From CAWCBG01 sp963793845 (GTDB taxonomy: Bacteria > Acidobacteriota > Terriglobia > Terriglobales > Acidobacteriaceae): a stretch of DNA of 64,000 bases. The stretch covers positions 62,001-126,000 of the forward strand of contig CAWCBG010000004.1 in the NCBI GenBank assembly GCA_963793845.1, given 5' to 3'. The position numbers and the translations under genes were made by a program. The notes beneath the pieces were generated by a model, which ran no database searches, was not told where the DNA came from, and saw nothing but the letters and a program-made list of their open reading frames with translations. Below, one piece after another: positions 1-10,600 of the stretch. Each line of letters opens with the position of its first letter. Position 1 is the first letter of the stretch.

Positions 1-677
1 GTGGTTTCGGCGTCGACTTCGTGCTTCGTCTTGCCGACATTGGCGGAATGCAGGATGTTCAACCCCTCGGCATAGGCAGCCATCACGCCGTACTCGATGC
101 CGTTGTGCACCATCTTGACGAAGTGTCCGCCGCCATTCGGGCCGCAGTGCAGATAGCCCTGCTCGGCGGTGCCGCCGATCTTGTCACGGCCGGGCGTACG
201 GTCAATGTTTCCCACACCGGGAGCCAGCGTCTGGAAGATCGGGTCGAGATGCTGTACGGCAGCCTCTTCGCCGCCGATCATCATGCAGTAGCCGCGTTCG
301 AGGCCCCAAACGCCACCGCTGGTACCGACGTCCACGTAATGGATACCCTTCGGCGCAAGGTCCTTGGCACGGCGAATGTCGTCGATATAGTAGGAATTGC
401 CACCATCAATAAGGATGTCGCCCTCTTCCAGGTGCGGCGTGATGCCGGCGATGGTTTCATCGACCACTGCCGCTGGAACCATCAGCCAAATCGCGCGCGG
501 CTTCTGGAGCTTGCTGACGAAGTCCTGCAGAGAGGAGGCACCGACTGCCTTCTCTTTCACCAGATCTTCCACGGCTTTGGGGAACATGTCGAAAACAACG
601 CAGTTGTGTCCCGCTTTCATCAGGCGCCGAACCATGTTGGCGCCCATTCTTCCCAGACCTACCATTCCGAGTTGCAT
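1..677 (-). CDS. gnd: 6-phosphogluconate dehydrogenase, decarboxylating (3' part outside window)
   Basis: Oxidises and decarboxylates 6-phosphogluconate to ribulose-5-phosphate in the cytosolic pentose phosphate pathway. The reverse-strand translation starts MQLGMVGLGRMGANMVRRL, a GxGxxG dinucleotide-binding motif near the N-terminus, and continues about 225 residues to the window edge with a family-typical GGTAEQGYLHCGPNGGGHFV stretch that includes the substrate-binding region. The opening resembles the shorter YqeC/GntZ-type (often NAD-linked) enzymes; that subtype is inferred. The frame stays open at position 1, so the C-terminus is missing. It lies downstream of pgi and tal on the same strand, separated from pgi by 212 nt that hold two intergenic repeats. 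Confidence 0.9.
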   Translation of the reverse strand, partial: MQLGMVGLGRMGANMVRRLMKAGHNCVVFDMFPKAVEDLVKEKAVGASSLQDFVSKLQKPRAIWLMVPAAVVDETIAGITPHLEEGDILIDGGNSYYIDDIRRAKDLAPKGIHYVDVGTSGGVWGLERGYCMMIGGEEAAVQHLDPIFQTLAPGVGNIDRTPGRDKIGGTAEQGYLHCGPNGGGHFVKMVHNGIEYGVMAAYAEGLNILHSANVGKTKHEVDAET

Positions 678-718
678 CGGTTGCTCCTGTCGTTAGATGT
701 CAGATTAAAACTCCTGGG

Positions 719-761
719 TGTCATTCCGACCGAGCACGTCAGTCCGAGCGGAGGAACCCGC
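719..761. repeat. intergenic repeat copy 1 (TCATTCCGACC...GGAGGAACC type)
   Basis: About 43 bp that begin GTCATTCCGACC, pass through a GAGC/GCTC-like variable core and end GCGGAGGAACC. The same frame of conserved ends recurs at 831-870. Both lie in the pgi-gnd gap, where no gene is supported. The pattern resembles small dispersed intergenic repeats of Acidobacteriota; its function is unknown. Confidence 0.6.
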
Positions 762-830
762 ATTGTATCGTCCTAGTGGTGTATCCCCCGCTGGTGCCGG
801 TTGTACGACGGAAACCCTTCTCGCGCGCGC

Positions 831-870
831 CGTCATTCCGACCGGAGCGTAGCGAAGTGGAGGAACCTGT
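831..870. repeat. intergenic repeat copy 2 (TCATTCCGACC...GGAGGAACC type)
   Basis: Second copy, same orientation as 719-761. It has CGTCATTCCGACC, then a core containing GGAGCGTAGCG, then AGTGGAGGAACC. The ends are conserved and the core differs. Confidence 0.6.
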
Positions 871-889
871 TGTCCTGCCCCGTACGGCA

Positions 890-2540
890 CTATCCACGGC
901 CCTTGCGGTACAGGCGGATGAGATTATTGGTCGAGCTGTCGTGCGCCAGCGCAGGCTCGGTCGTGTTCTCCAACTCCGGGATAATGCGTTGCGCCAAGAC
1001 TTTTCCTAGTTCCACGCCCCACTGGTCAAACGAATCGATGTCCCAGATCGTGCCTTGGGTGAATACACTGTGTTCATACAAGGCGACCAGCCTGCCGAGC
1101 GTCGCGGGCGTCAGTTCGTCCGCAAGGATCGTGTTGGTTGGACGATTGCCCTCAAAGACCCGGTGCGGTACCAGCCAGTCCGGCGTGCCTTCGGCCTTCA
1201 CCTGCTCGGGCGTCTTGCCAAACGCCAGCGCTTCCGTCTGCGCAAAAACATTGGCCATCAACAGGTCATGATGACGGCCCAGCGGATTCAGCGTCTTGTA
1301 GAAGCCGATGAAGTCGCACGGGATGAGCCGGGTCCCCTGGTGAATCAACTGGTAGAACGAGTGCTGGCCGTTGGTGCCGGGCTCGCCCCAGTAGATGGGG
1401 CCGGTGTCGTAATCAACCCGCGCGCCTTCCAGCGTGACGTGCTTGCCGTTGCTCTCCATCGTTAACTGCTGGAGATATGCCGGGAACCGCTTGAGGTACT
1501 GCTCGTAGGGCAGAACGGCCACGGTTTGCGCGCCAAAGAAGTCGTTGTACCAGACCGACAGGAGACCCAGCAGAACCGGCAGATTGCTCTCGAACGGCGC
1601 GGTGCGGAAGTGCTCGTCAATTTCGTGAAAGCCTGCCAGCATGTCGCGGAAATTGTCGGGACCGATGGCCAGCATGGTCGAGAGGCCAATGGCCGAGTCC
1701 ATGGAATAGCGGCCCCCGACCCAGTCCCAGAACTCGAACATGTTGGCCGTGTCGATGCCGAACTTGGACACGCCTTCCGCGTTCGTCGACACCGCGACAA
1801 AATGCTTGGCGATCGCTTTCTCGTCACCGCCCAAGACCTTTCAGTGCCCAATCGCGCGCGGTGTGCGCGTTGGTCATGGTCTCCAGCGTGGTGAAGGTCT
1901 TGGACGACACGATGAAGAGCGTCTCATCGGCATTAAGGTCGACGACCGCTTCCGCGAAGTCGGTGCCGTCCACATTGGAGACGAAGCGGAAAGTCATGTC
2001 ACGCTGGCTGTAGTGCTTGAGCGCCTCGTAGGCCATAACCGGGCCAAGGTCCGAGCCGCCAATACCGATGTTGATCACATTGCGAATTCGCTTGCCGGTG
2101 TGGCCCTTCCACGCGCCGCTGCGCACCCGGTCGGAGAAGGCCGCCATCTTGTCGAGCACGGCATGAACGGCGGGAACCACGTTCTCGCCATCTACGAAGA
2201 TCTTCTCGTCCCTGGGAGCGCGCAGAGCAACGTGCAGCACCGCGCGGTTTTCCGAGACGTTGATTTTCTCTCCCGCAAACATCGCGTCGATGCGCTCGCG
2301 CAGGCCCGACTCCTGCGCGAGTTGCAACAGCAGCTTGATCGTGTCCCCGGTGATTCGGTTCTTGGAATAGTCGAGAAATAGCCCAGCCGCCTCGACCGTG
2401 AAGCGCTCGCCGCGCGTGGGATCGTCGGCAAAGAGCTGACGCAGGTGGGCGGACCGGATTCCCTGATAGTGGGCCTCGAGCGCCTTCCATGCTGCACGTT
2501 CGGTGAGAGGCTTCACAGCCGACGCTGCACTCGTACTCAT
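890..2540 (-). CDS. pgi: glucose-6-phosphate isomerase (one frameshift)
   Basis: Interconverts glucose-6-phosphate and fructose-6-phosphate. Translation from the ATG at 2540, with an AAGGAG ribosome site just upstream, gives the N-terminal domain including NIGIGGSDLGPVMAYEAL and FIVSSKTFTTLETM. The frame breaks at about 1830, and the adjoining frame supplies GGDEKAIAKHF, FEFWDWVGGRYS, the HQGTRLIPCDFI region and the C-terminus. Removing one base from the CCC run at 1830-1832 restores a 549-residue protein, the usual Pgi length. All catalytic regions are present in the joined reading. It lies between tal (50 nt upstream) and gnd. The break is probably a sequence error; a real pseudogene cannot be excluded. 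Confidence 0.92.
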
Positions 2541-2590
2541 GGAACTTCCCTCTCCTTAAGTAACGAATCACCTGGACTATTGCAAACTAC

Positions 2591-3679
2591 CTATGCGCCA
2601 GTCGCAATCACGGCGCTCTTGGAAGCGATCACTTCCAGCAGATCGTTCCAGGACTTGACGAACGACTTTGCACCTTCCTCCTGAAGCTGGGCAGCCAGCG
2701 CGTCGATATCGACTCCGGCTTTGGCGAATTCGGCCAGGACCTGTTCGCAATCGCCGCCATCGGGAGGCATAACTCCGTCAATCTCGCCGTGATCAGCAAA
2801 GGCAAGCAACGTGTTCTCCGGCATTGTATTCACAGTGTCCGGCGCCGCCATGGCTTTGATGTAAAGAATGTCGGATGCCTTCGGGTCCTTCGTGCCGGTG
2901 CTGGCCAGCAGCAGCCGCTGCGGATGGTAGCCGGCCTTCACAATGGCCTGCCACCGCGATGTCTGCAACAGATCGCGATAGGCCTTGTAGGTGCGTTTGG
3001 CAATGGCAATACCCAGCTTGTCCTTCAATGTTTCCGGAACTTTGGGGTTCGCGGCAACATCCCAGCGGCTAATAAATACCGACGCCACCGATCCGACGTT
3101 CGCGGGCAGCCCCGCGGCGATGCGGCGTTCGATCCCTTTCAGATAGGCTTCGGCTGCAGCCAGGTATTGCTCCCGCGAGAACAGCAGCGTGATATTGATC
3201 GAGACACCGGCGAAGATCGATTCTTCGATGGCGGGGAGACCCTCTGGAGTACCGGGAATCTTGATGAACAGATTTGGCCTCGCGGCACGGGAGCTCAGAT
3301 CTTTGGCGGCAGCGATGGTGTGCTGCGTGTCGTAGGCCAGAACCGGGGAAACCTCCAGCGACACCCAGCCGTCGACGGTCTTGGTCTGGTCATGGACCGG
3401 CCGGAAGAGATCGGCAGCGCGGGTGAGATCATCCAGAGCGAGTTCGAAGAACAGGGCTTCGCCGGACTTGCCTTCCTCAAGCTTTTGCCGAATGGAGGCG
3501 TCATAGGACGAGCTCTTCTTAATGGCCAGATCGAAAATCGTCGGATTTGAAGTGAGCCCGGTCACGGACAGCTCGTCGATGTAGCGTTTGAGCGTACCGC
3601 TGTTCAGCAGGTCACGCGTGATATTGTCCAGCCAAAGGCTCTGGCCCAAGTTATGCAATTGCTGTGTCGCTTTCATCAT
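2591..3679 (-). CDS. tal: transaldolase
   Basis: Transfers a dihydroxyacetone unit between sugar phosphates in the non-oxidative pentose phosphate pathway. The 362-residue protein has the family N-terminal motif TGLTSNPTIFDLAI (about residues 41-54), the Schiff-base lysine context NLFIKIPGTPEGLPAI (about 136-151), and the GVSINITLLFS and RLLLASTGTK segments. The length and spacing fit the longer transaldolase subfamily found in actinobacteria and acidobacteria. The start is preceded by GAGGTGA; the first two codons are both Met, so the true start may be one codon later. It is first in a tal-pgi-gnd run that links glycolysis to the pentose phosphate pathway. Confidence 0.93.
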   Translation of the reverse strand: MMKATQQLHNLGQSLWLDNITRDLLNSGTLKRYIDELSVTGLTSNPTIFDLAIKKSSSYDASIRQKLEEGKSGEALFFELALDDLTRAADLFRPVHDQTKTVDGWVSLEVSPVLAYDTQHTIAAAKDLSSRAARPNLFIKIPGTPEGLPAIEESIFAGVSINITLLFSREQYLAAAEAYLKGIERRIAAGLPANVGSVASVFISRWDVAANPKVPETLKDKLGIAIAKRTYKAYRDLLQTSRWQAIVKAGYHPQRLLLASTGTKDPKASDILYIKAMAAPDTVNTMPENTLLAFADHGEIDGVMPPDGGDCEQVLAEFAKAGVDIDALAAQLQEEGAKSFVKSWNDLLEVIASKSAVIATGA

Positions 3680-3840
3680 TCACCTCAAATATCAAGCTTT
3701 GACCTATCTGATGCGCCACACCCTGTGCCCGGCGCCCGCATGACCAAGACATACGCTTTTCCCCACGCAGAACAGATCAAACAGGCCAGCGAGTCAGTGT
3801 ATCCAGATCCCGTGTACATTGCGTGACAGTTCACTGAAAG

Positions 3841-3868
3841 TTGACGGGGAAAGCATGTGCGCTAGTAT
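3841..3868 (+). promoter_or_regulatory. candidate sigma-70 promoter for the mutarotase gene
   Basis: TTGACG at 3841-3846 and TAGTAT at 3863-3868 are separated by 16 nt and lie 48 nt before the mutarotase ATG. They sit in the divergent gap between tal and the mutarotase gene. Confidence 0.45.
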
Positions 3869-3915
3869 ACGTATCCGGCTAGGATTCGGGCAAAGTCGGA
3901 GTCGACCGGGACCCA

Positions 3916-4825
3916 ATGGCAAAAGAAACAAATATCGAAGACCTTGACCGGCAGTTTGGAATCCCCGGGACGGCGCAGGTTGTGGCTGGCAATGGCGGCC
4001 TGGCCAAAGTGCGCATCATATCGCAAAGCTGCACGGGCGAGATATACCTGCACGGCGGGCACGTCACGTCGTGGATTCCTGCTAACGACTCAGAAGTATT
4101 GTTTCTCAGCACACAATCGCGATGGCAGGACGGCAAAGCCATTCGTGGCGGCGTACCGGTGTGTTTTCCCTGGTTCCGGGGAAAAACAGACGATCCCGCC
4201 GCACCGGCCCATGGATTCGTGCGAACCAAGGCATGGGAGCTCGAATCCATTCGGGAGACAACGGACGGGATCGTGGTGAGTGTTGTCACGGCCAGCGATG
4301 AGAGCACGCAACGTTGGTGGCCCGGTGATTTTCGCCTGGTACACCGCGCCACCTTCGGGAGCAAACTAGCACTTGAGCTCGATGTCAGGGAACACCGGCA
4401 CCTCACTTCTGCGATTCGAAGAGGCCTTGCACTCGTATTTCTGGGTCGCCGACATCTCGAGCGCCAGAGTTCGCGAGCTGGACGGCGTCCAGTATCTTGA
4501 CAACATGGACTCCAATCGTGAGAACTCTCAGCACGGCGACATCGTAGTCACATCGCCCATCGACCGGGCCTATCTGGACACCGCGGGTGCAGTGGTCATC
4601 GATGATTTTGCTATGCGTCGCCAAATCAACCTGCAGAAAGAGAACTCGCTCACGACAGTGGTGTGGAACCCTTGGCAGGAGGGAGCACAGGCTCTCGGCG
4701 ATCTCGGCGCAGATGAGTGGCGGCAGATGCTGTGCGTCGAGGCGAGCAATGTTATGGGCTACGCGGTTATGCTCGCGCCCGGCCAAAACCACATCATGAA
4801 GGTGTCGATCAGCCTTACGGCGTGA
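3916..4825 (+). CDS. D-hexose-6-phosphate mutarotase (YeaD-like), one frameshift
   Basis: Aldose-1-epimerase-fold enzyme, likely glucose-6-phosphate 1-epimerase. The first frame shows GGHVTSWIP, the phosphate-site arginine context AIRGGVPVCFPWFRG and AHGFVRTKAWELES. It fails after LELDVRE; the +1 frame continues NTGTSLLRFEEALHSYFWV and ends with VVWNPWQEGAQALGDLG and WRQMLCVEASNV. Removing one G from the GGG at 4388-4390 gives an intact protein of about 302 residues, normal for COG0676. Its position opposite tal-pgi-gnd fits a role in supplying the correct anomer of glucose-6-phosphate. Its stop lies inside the 3' end of the convergent ClC gene. Confidence 0.85.
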
Positions 4826-6167
4826 GCGCCTTTATCACCGGACGCAATTCCCATCGGCTCTGTCCATGACGCATCTGGGCTGCCTTGACTTCCTGCTGCA
4901 GCATTCTGTGTTTCAGGCTTTGGTAGATGGGTTCATTGCGCAGAAGCATCGCCATCACCATCGCGCCAAGTGCCGCAACGATCAGACCGAGCGTTAGGTC
5001 GGCCCGTCCGGTCATCTCTACCGCCAGTACAATCCCGGTCAAAGGCGCCCGTATGCAGGCTGAAAAGAGCGCGCCCATGCCAACCACGGCACAGGATACC
5101 GGCGTCAGTCCGAGCCCCGGCCAAAGGTGATTCGCTACGCCCGCGAAGAGTGCCCCGAAAGAGGCACCGAGGACGAGGATTGGAGCGAAGAGGCCGCCGG
5201 GAGTTGCCGCCGCATAGGACCACGGCCCGATGAGGAAGCGCAGCACAAACACCGTCGCCAAACCTCCAAGCTCAAAGCGCTCAGAGAGAATGGCTTGAGT
5301 AAGAGAATCGCCGCCGCCCACCAGAATCGGCGAGAACCATGCGATCAGGCCTACTATCCCACCGATAATCGCAGCACGGTAAACCGACGTCAGCCTTATG
5401 TCATTCTCCGACACCCGCTGTAGCAATAGCGTCAGCTGGTTGTACAGAACACCCAAGCAGCCCAACAAGACCCCGAGCAGGAGAAAGGGCGCCAATCTCC
5501 AAGTATGTTCGATCCCCACCGGGGCAACCATGAAATCCAGCTTATTGCCGAGGATGACACGCATCAGCCAGACAGCTACCGACGCTCCCGCCAGAGTGGC
5601 GACCAGAAGCCATTGCGTGAAGTTGCTCGTCAGTTCCTCAAACACGAAGACGGAGCCGCCAATGGGAGCGTTGAACGCGACCGCCAGCCCGGCTCCGGCA
5701 CCTGCTGCCTCGACAATCTTCTTGTCCTCCTCGGCATGAATCATCCACTGTGACACCAGGGTGGCCAGTGATGACCCCATCTGCACGGTGGGACCTTCAC
5801 GACCCAACGCCAGGCCCGACCCGATGGCCAGCAGACCTCCGATGAATTTCACGGGTACGATGGCGGGGCCGGCGGGCTTCACCTGGCCGTCGATCACGGC
5901 TTCCACCCGTTGCACCCCGCTGCCGGCAGCGGTCGGGGCGAAGCGTATCACCAGCATCCGGGCCAGGCCAGCGCCAAACACTCCCAGCAATATGGGAAAG
6001 GTCCAGCCTATCCACGGCCAGTGATGGGCCCACGACACCAGATTGTTTCGTTGATTCTCGCCCAATACGAGCAGATAGCGAAATGCACCGCCGACGACGC
6101 CAACGAGAATGCCAGCCACCAGACTGGCGTTGGCGATGCGGATCACACGCGAACGGAGGAGTGTCAT
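4815..6167 (-). CDS. ClC-family chloride channel or Cl-/H+ antiporter
   Basis: Inner-membrane protein of 450 residues with the ClC selectivity-filter signatures in order: AAGSGVQRVEAV (the GSGIP equivalent), GREGPTVQMGSSLA with the gating glutamate, and GGLFAPILVLGASFGALFAG (GGxFxP). Many hydrophobic helices follow from residue 12 onward. There are no C-terminal CBS domains, so it belongs to the short prokaryotic ClC group. It lies 62 nt downstream of the efflux outer-membrane gene on the same strand and could be read through from it. Whether it is a channel or an exchanger cannot be settled from the sequence. Confidence 0.9.
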   Translation of the reverse strand: MTLLRSRVIRIANASLVAGILVGVVGGAFRYLLVLGENQRNNLVSWAHHWPWIGWTFPILLGVFGAGLARMLVIRFAPTAAGSGVQRVEAVIDGQVKPAGPAIVPVKFIGGLLAIGSGLALGREGPTVQMGSSLATLVSQWMIHAEEDKKIVEAAGAGAGLAVAFNAPIGGSVFVFEELTSNFTQWLLVATLAGASVAVWLMRVILGNKLDFMVAPVGIEHTWRLAPFLLLGVLLGCLGVLYNQLTLLLQRVSENDIRLTSVYRAAIIGGIVGLIAWFSPILVGGGDSLTQAILSERFELGGLATVFVLRFLIGPWSYAAATPGGLFAPILVLGASFGALFAGVANHLWPGLGLTPVSCAVVGMGALFSACIRAPLTGIVLAVEMTGRADLTLGLIVAALGAMVMAMLLRNEPIYQSLKHRMLQQEVKAAQMRHGQSRWELRPVIKALTP

Positions 6168-6229
6168 GAGGTCACTGCGGGCAGGCCCGCATCTTGAACC
6201 AGACCAGGCGCATGATCACAGTGCGAGCG

Positions 6230-7621
6230 CTACTGCGGCTCCCATCCGCCGCCCAGCGCCTGATATAACTGAACGTAATTCTGTAGCTCTGTGTACCACG
6301 CCTGCGTCAGATTCAACGCCGCTATGAAGTACTGCTCCTGGTAATATTGCACCTCGAGGAAGCTGGTAACGCCACCTTGGAATCGCACGTTGGCAAGGTC
6401 TGCCATGTCCTTGTACGTTTTGGTCTGTTCTTCAAGCTTTATTCGATACTGGCGAGATTGGCTGTATCCCACCAGACTGTTGGACACCTCTCCAAAAGCC
6501 TGCTGAACCGTCTGCTTGTACGTCAGCTCAGCCTCGTCCCTCTGAGCCCATGCCAGCCGGTACGCGCTCCTGATTCTACCTCCCTGGTAGAGCGGCTGAA
6601 GGGCCTGCCCTCCCAGCGCCCAGAAGGTCGCGGGGCCTTGAAGGAAACTCGTGATCGCCGTGCTTTGAGCGCCAAAGGTCCCGGTAAGCGAGATCTGTGG
6701 GAAGAAGGCCGCCTTGGCTACACCCACGTTCGCATTGGCAGCGACCAGGTTTTCTTCGGAACGGCGCACATCCGGCCGCCGCTGCAACAGAGCCGAAGGC
6801 AGTCCAGCCGGGACCTCCGGCAAATGCGGCTGGGCCACCAAATCGAGCCCGCGCACGATCGGCCCCGGATTTCTGCCAAGCAGGATGCTGATGTTGTTTT
6901 CGGTCTGTTCAACCAATTGTTGCAGATTGATGACCTCTGCTTCCGCCTGTTGCACCAGCGTCTGGGCCTGGTACACATCCGTAATCGCAGATTCGCCGCC
7001 CTTGAATTTTACGTTGTTGAGCTTGAGGATTTCCTGGTCTGCCTTGACCGTGTCTTGCGAGTAGACAAGCTGAGCGTCATATTGGCGGAGCAGAAAGTAG
7101 TTGCTGGCCACGGATGAAATCAGCGTCGTTTGGACGACACTTCGTCCATATTCAGAGGCGAGAAGGTTGGCCCGCGCGGCCTCGGTGGCCCGGCGATATT
7201 GTCCCCAGAAATCGACAATGTAGTTGAGCTGTACCGCCATGATGTCGAAGGTCGGCGCTCCGGGGTATATCGCCGATCGTTCGTTGGTTATTCCGGCCGA
7301 GCCATTGAGGGTGGGGAGTTGATTGGCACGGGTGATGCCCAGATTCGCCTCGGCTTCCAGAATGCGCGTAGCCGCGATGCGCATGTCGTAGTTGTTGGCG
7401 AGAGCTTCTTTGATAAGGCCCTGGAGTACCTCATCCTGGAAGACCGTCGCCCACTTCATGTCGGCGAAGGGTCCGCTTGCGGGTTGTTGCGGAACATTCG
7501 GCGCGACGCCCCGATACTGATCGGGCACGGTCAAGGCCGGCCGCTTGTAATTGGGACCGACCTTACAGGCGCAGACGGCGAGTAGCAACACGATGGCAGT
7601 GAGCGTCCTCACGCTAGTCAT
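6230..7621 (-). CDS. efflux outer-membrane factor (OprM/NodT family lipoprotein)
   Basis: TolC-like outer-membrane channel of a tripartite pump. The chosen ATG at 7619-7621 follows AAAGGAG by six bases and opens a lipoprotein signal, MTSVRTLTAIVLLLAVCAC, with the lipobox cysteine followed by KVGPNYKRP, typical of the NodT family. Two OEP repeats follow, with coiled-coil stretches and the conserved LLQRRPDVRRSEENLVAANA motif mid-protein. An in-frame upstream start (7684) would add 21 unlikely residues. It overlaps the end of the RND transporter gene by 8 nt, so the two are translationally coupled. Confidence 0.92.
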   Translation of the reverse strand: MTSVRTLTAIVLLLAVCACKVGPNYKRPALTVPDQYRGVAPNVPQQPASGPFADMKWATVFQDEVLQGLIKEALANNYDMRIAATRILEAEANLGITRANQLPTLNGSAGITNERSAIYPGAPTFDIMAVQLNYIVDFWGQYRRATEAARANLLASEYGRSVVQTTLISSVASNYFLLRQYDAQLVYSQDTVKADQEILKLNNVKFKGGESAITDVYQAQTLVQQAEAEVINLQQLVEQTENNISILLGRNPGPIVRGLDLVAQPHLPEVPAGLPSALLQRRPDVRRSEENLVAANANVGVAKAAFFPQISLTGTFGAQSTAITSFLQGPATFWALGGQALQPLYQGGRIRSAYRLAWAQRDEAELTYKQTVQQAFGEVSNSLVGYSQSRQYRIKLEEQTKTYKDMADLANVRFQGGVTSFLEVQYYQEQYFIAALNLTQAWYTELQNYVQLYQALGGGWEPQ

Positions 7622-10600
7622 GTCCGACTCCTTTTGCATCGGAGGTTGGCTGGTTTGGATCAGGGAGCTTACGCTTGTCGCCACCGCCTATCCATTGTCC
7701 AAAGCGCTCGACTACGTCGAACGAGACCGGGATGAAGAAGATGGCGATAAGCGACGCAGCAAGCATGCCTCCGATCACCACCGTGCCCAGCACCCGTCGA
7801 GAAACCGCCCCGGCGCCTGTGGCTGCCCACAGCGGCACGCAACCGAGGATGAAGGCGAATGCGGTCATCAGGATGGGTCGAAGCCGAAGTTTCGCGCCGG
7901 AGAGGGCCGCATCAATCAACGTCTTGCCGCCGTCATACTCCATCTTGGCGAATTCCACGATTAGGATGGCGTTCTTCGCCGAAAGTCCGATCAGCATGAC
8001 GAGACCGATCTGGGCGTAAACGTCATTGTCCAGTCGCCGGAAGTACAGCGTTATGAAGGCACCGAAGACAGCGATAGGCACTCCCAGCAGCACGCTGAAT
8101 GGCAGTGTCCAACTCTCGTATTGAGCAGCCATGATAAGAAAGACCACGAAGAAGGCCAAGCCGAAGATCGTCGCTGGCGATACGCCTTGAGCGGCTTTTT
8201 GCTCCTGATACGACATGCCGCTGTAGTCGAATCCCATTTGCGCCGGCATGGTCCTGTGGAACACATCCTCTAGCGCCGCCATGGCCTGGCCTGAACTGTA
8301 ACCGGGCGCGGCCGAAGCATTGATCTGCGTGCAGTTGAACAGGTTGTAACGCATCACGAACTCAGCGCCGCTGCGGGGAAACGTCGTTGTCAGGGTGCTC
8401 AGCGGAACCATGTCGCCGGTGGCATTTCTCACATAAAACTTGCCCAGATTGGAGGCATTGGTTCGGAAATCGCCGTCGGCCTGCACATACACCTGCCACT
8501 GCAGGCCAAAGCGGTTAAAGTAATTCACCAGCGCGCCGCCCATGAAGGTCTGGATGGTCTGGTAAAGGTTGCTCAGCTGGATTTGCTGGGTCATTGCCTT
8601 GGCGTTATCCACGGTGACGCCGAGCTGCGGAACGCCGAAAAGAGCAGTCGTCATGACGCCTGCCAGCTCGGGCCGCTTGCGTGCCTCGGCCATGAAGATC
8701 TGCGTGTTCTTCGCCAGAAAATCGATGCCGCTGCCGGAACGGTCTTCGAGAATGAAGGTTGCTCCACCTGAAGTACCGACGCCGGGAATGGCGGGTGGCG
8801 GAAAGGAGAAAGCAATGCCTGAAGTAACTTGCGACAGCGCTCGTTGCAGGTGCGCCTTGATTCCCACGTAGCTGGTCTCGGGCGTCTTGCGCTCTTCCCA
8901 AGGCTTTAAGGAAACAAAGAAAAATGAACTGTAGGTGGCGTTGACGCCGCTGAGCATGCTGTAGCCCATCACCGAGCTCACGGACTCGACACCGGGAGTA
9001 TCCATGATGATCTTTTCGACCTGGCGGGCTGCCTCCGAGGAGCGTTGCAGCGAAGACGCGTCCGGCAGTTGCAATCCTGCATAAAGGTAGCCCTGGTCCT
9101 CGTCAGGCAGGAAGCTGCCGGGAATTTTCTTGCCGAAGAAAGCGGCACCAACCACCAGGACCCCGAGCAGCAAGAAGGCAAAGCCAGCCTTGTGGATCAG
9201 GTGCGAACACCAGTTGACGTAACCATCGGTGGCGCGCCCGAAGACCCGGTTGAACCAGCGGAAGAACGCGCCCAGTGGCCCACGCGATTCCTTCTTGGGA
9301 CGCAGCAGCATGGCCGAGAGCGCCGGACTGAGTGTCAGCGCGTTGAACGCCGAGAAGAGTACCGAGATGGCAATCGTCACCGCGAATTGTTTGTAGAGCT
9401 GTCCGGTGATGCCGGGGACGAACGCCGTCGGTATGAATACAGCTGCCAGAATGAGGGCAATCGCGATGACCGGGCCGGATACCTCCTCCATCGCTCTCAC
9501 GGTGGCGTCATGCGGCGTCATGCCGTGCTCGATATGGTGCTCGACGGCTTCGACTACGACTATGGCATCGTCGACCACCAGTCCGATTGCGAGTACCAGG
9601 CCGAACAAGGAGAGGGTGTTAATGGAAAACCCGAGCATGGGGAAGACGACGAAGGTTCCAATCAACGAAACCGGAACCGCCAGCAGCGGGATAAGCGTCG
9701 CTCTCCAGCCCTGCAGGAAGATGTAAACCACAAGAATGACGAGGATGAGGGCTTCACCCAGCGTCTTGTAAATCTCGTCGATACCGGCGCTGACGGCCAG
9801 CGTCGTATCCAGCGCGACGACGTAATCCAGTCCCTGGGGGAATCTCCCCTTGGCCTCCTGCATCATCTTCAGGACGGCCGCGCGGGTCTGCAGAGCGTTG
9901 CTGCCGGGCGTGAGGTAAAGCGCGATAAGCGCCGCGGGCTGCGACGGCTTGTTCTCGCCGGCACGCCCCAGCCTGGCGTTATAGGAATAGTATTGCGATC
10001 CCAGGTCGACTCGCGCCACGTCTTTCAACTTCAAGATGGAACCATCGGGCTGGGCGCGCACGATGATGTCATTGAACTCGGCGGCTGTGGGCAGACGGCC
10101 AGGAGCGCGCACGTTGTAGGTGAACTGCTGGCCGTTAGGCACTGGCTCTCCGCCCACCTGGCCCGCCGGGTTGACTTTGTTCTGCGCCTGCACCGCATTG
10201 ACGATGTCGGAAACCGTGACGCCGAGGCTGGCCAGCCGGTCAGGATTGACCCAGATGCGCATGGCGTACGGCCCAGCGCCAAAGATCTGGACCTGTCCCA
10301 CACCTTGGATACGGGTCAGGGCATACTGCAGGTTGATGGTGGCATAGTTCGCTAGAAAGATGTTGTTGTAGGCGCCGGTCTCGGAGTAAAGGTCCAGCAG
10401 CATGAACGGCGCCGTTGTGCCCGGCTGCACGATTACACCCTGCTGAATTACGTCGCTGGGCAACTGCGAGTTGGCCTGCCCGGTTCGCATCTGCGCCAGA
10501 ATCTGATCGGTGTTGCTGTCGGTGCCAAGCTGGAAGTCGACGTACAGCGTCATGCCTCCGCCGGAGCTGGCGCTCAGCGAGTACATGTAGTTCATGCCAC

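Noticed and set aside
21..776. 251-codon plus-strand ORF at the left edge
   Set aside because: The opposite strand reads as 6-phosphogluconate dehydrogenase with clear motifs.
9045..10355. 436-codon plus-strand ORF opposite the RND transporter
   Set aside because: It lies antisense to a fully conserved AcrB-like protein and its translation is charged low-complexity sequence without family motifs; long antisense ORFs are expected in GC-rich DNA.
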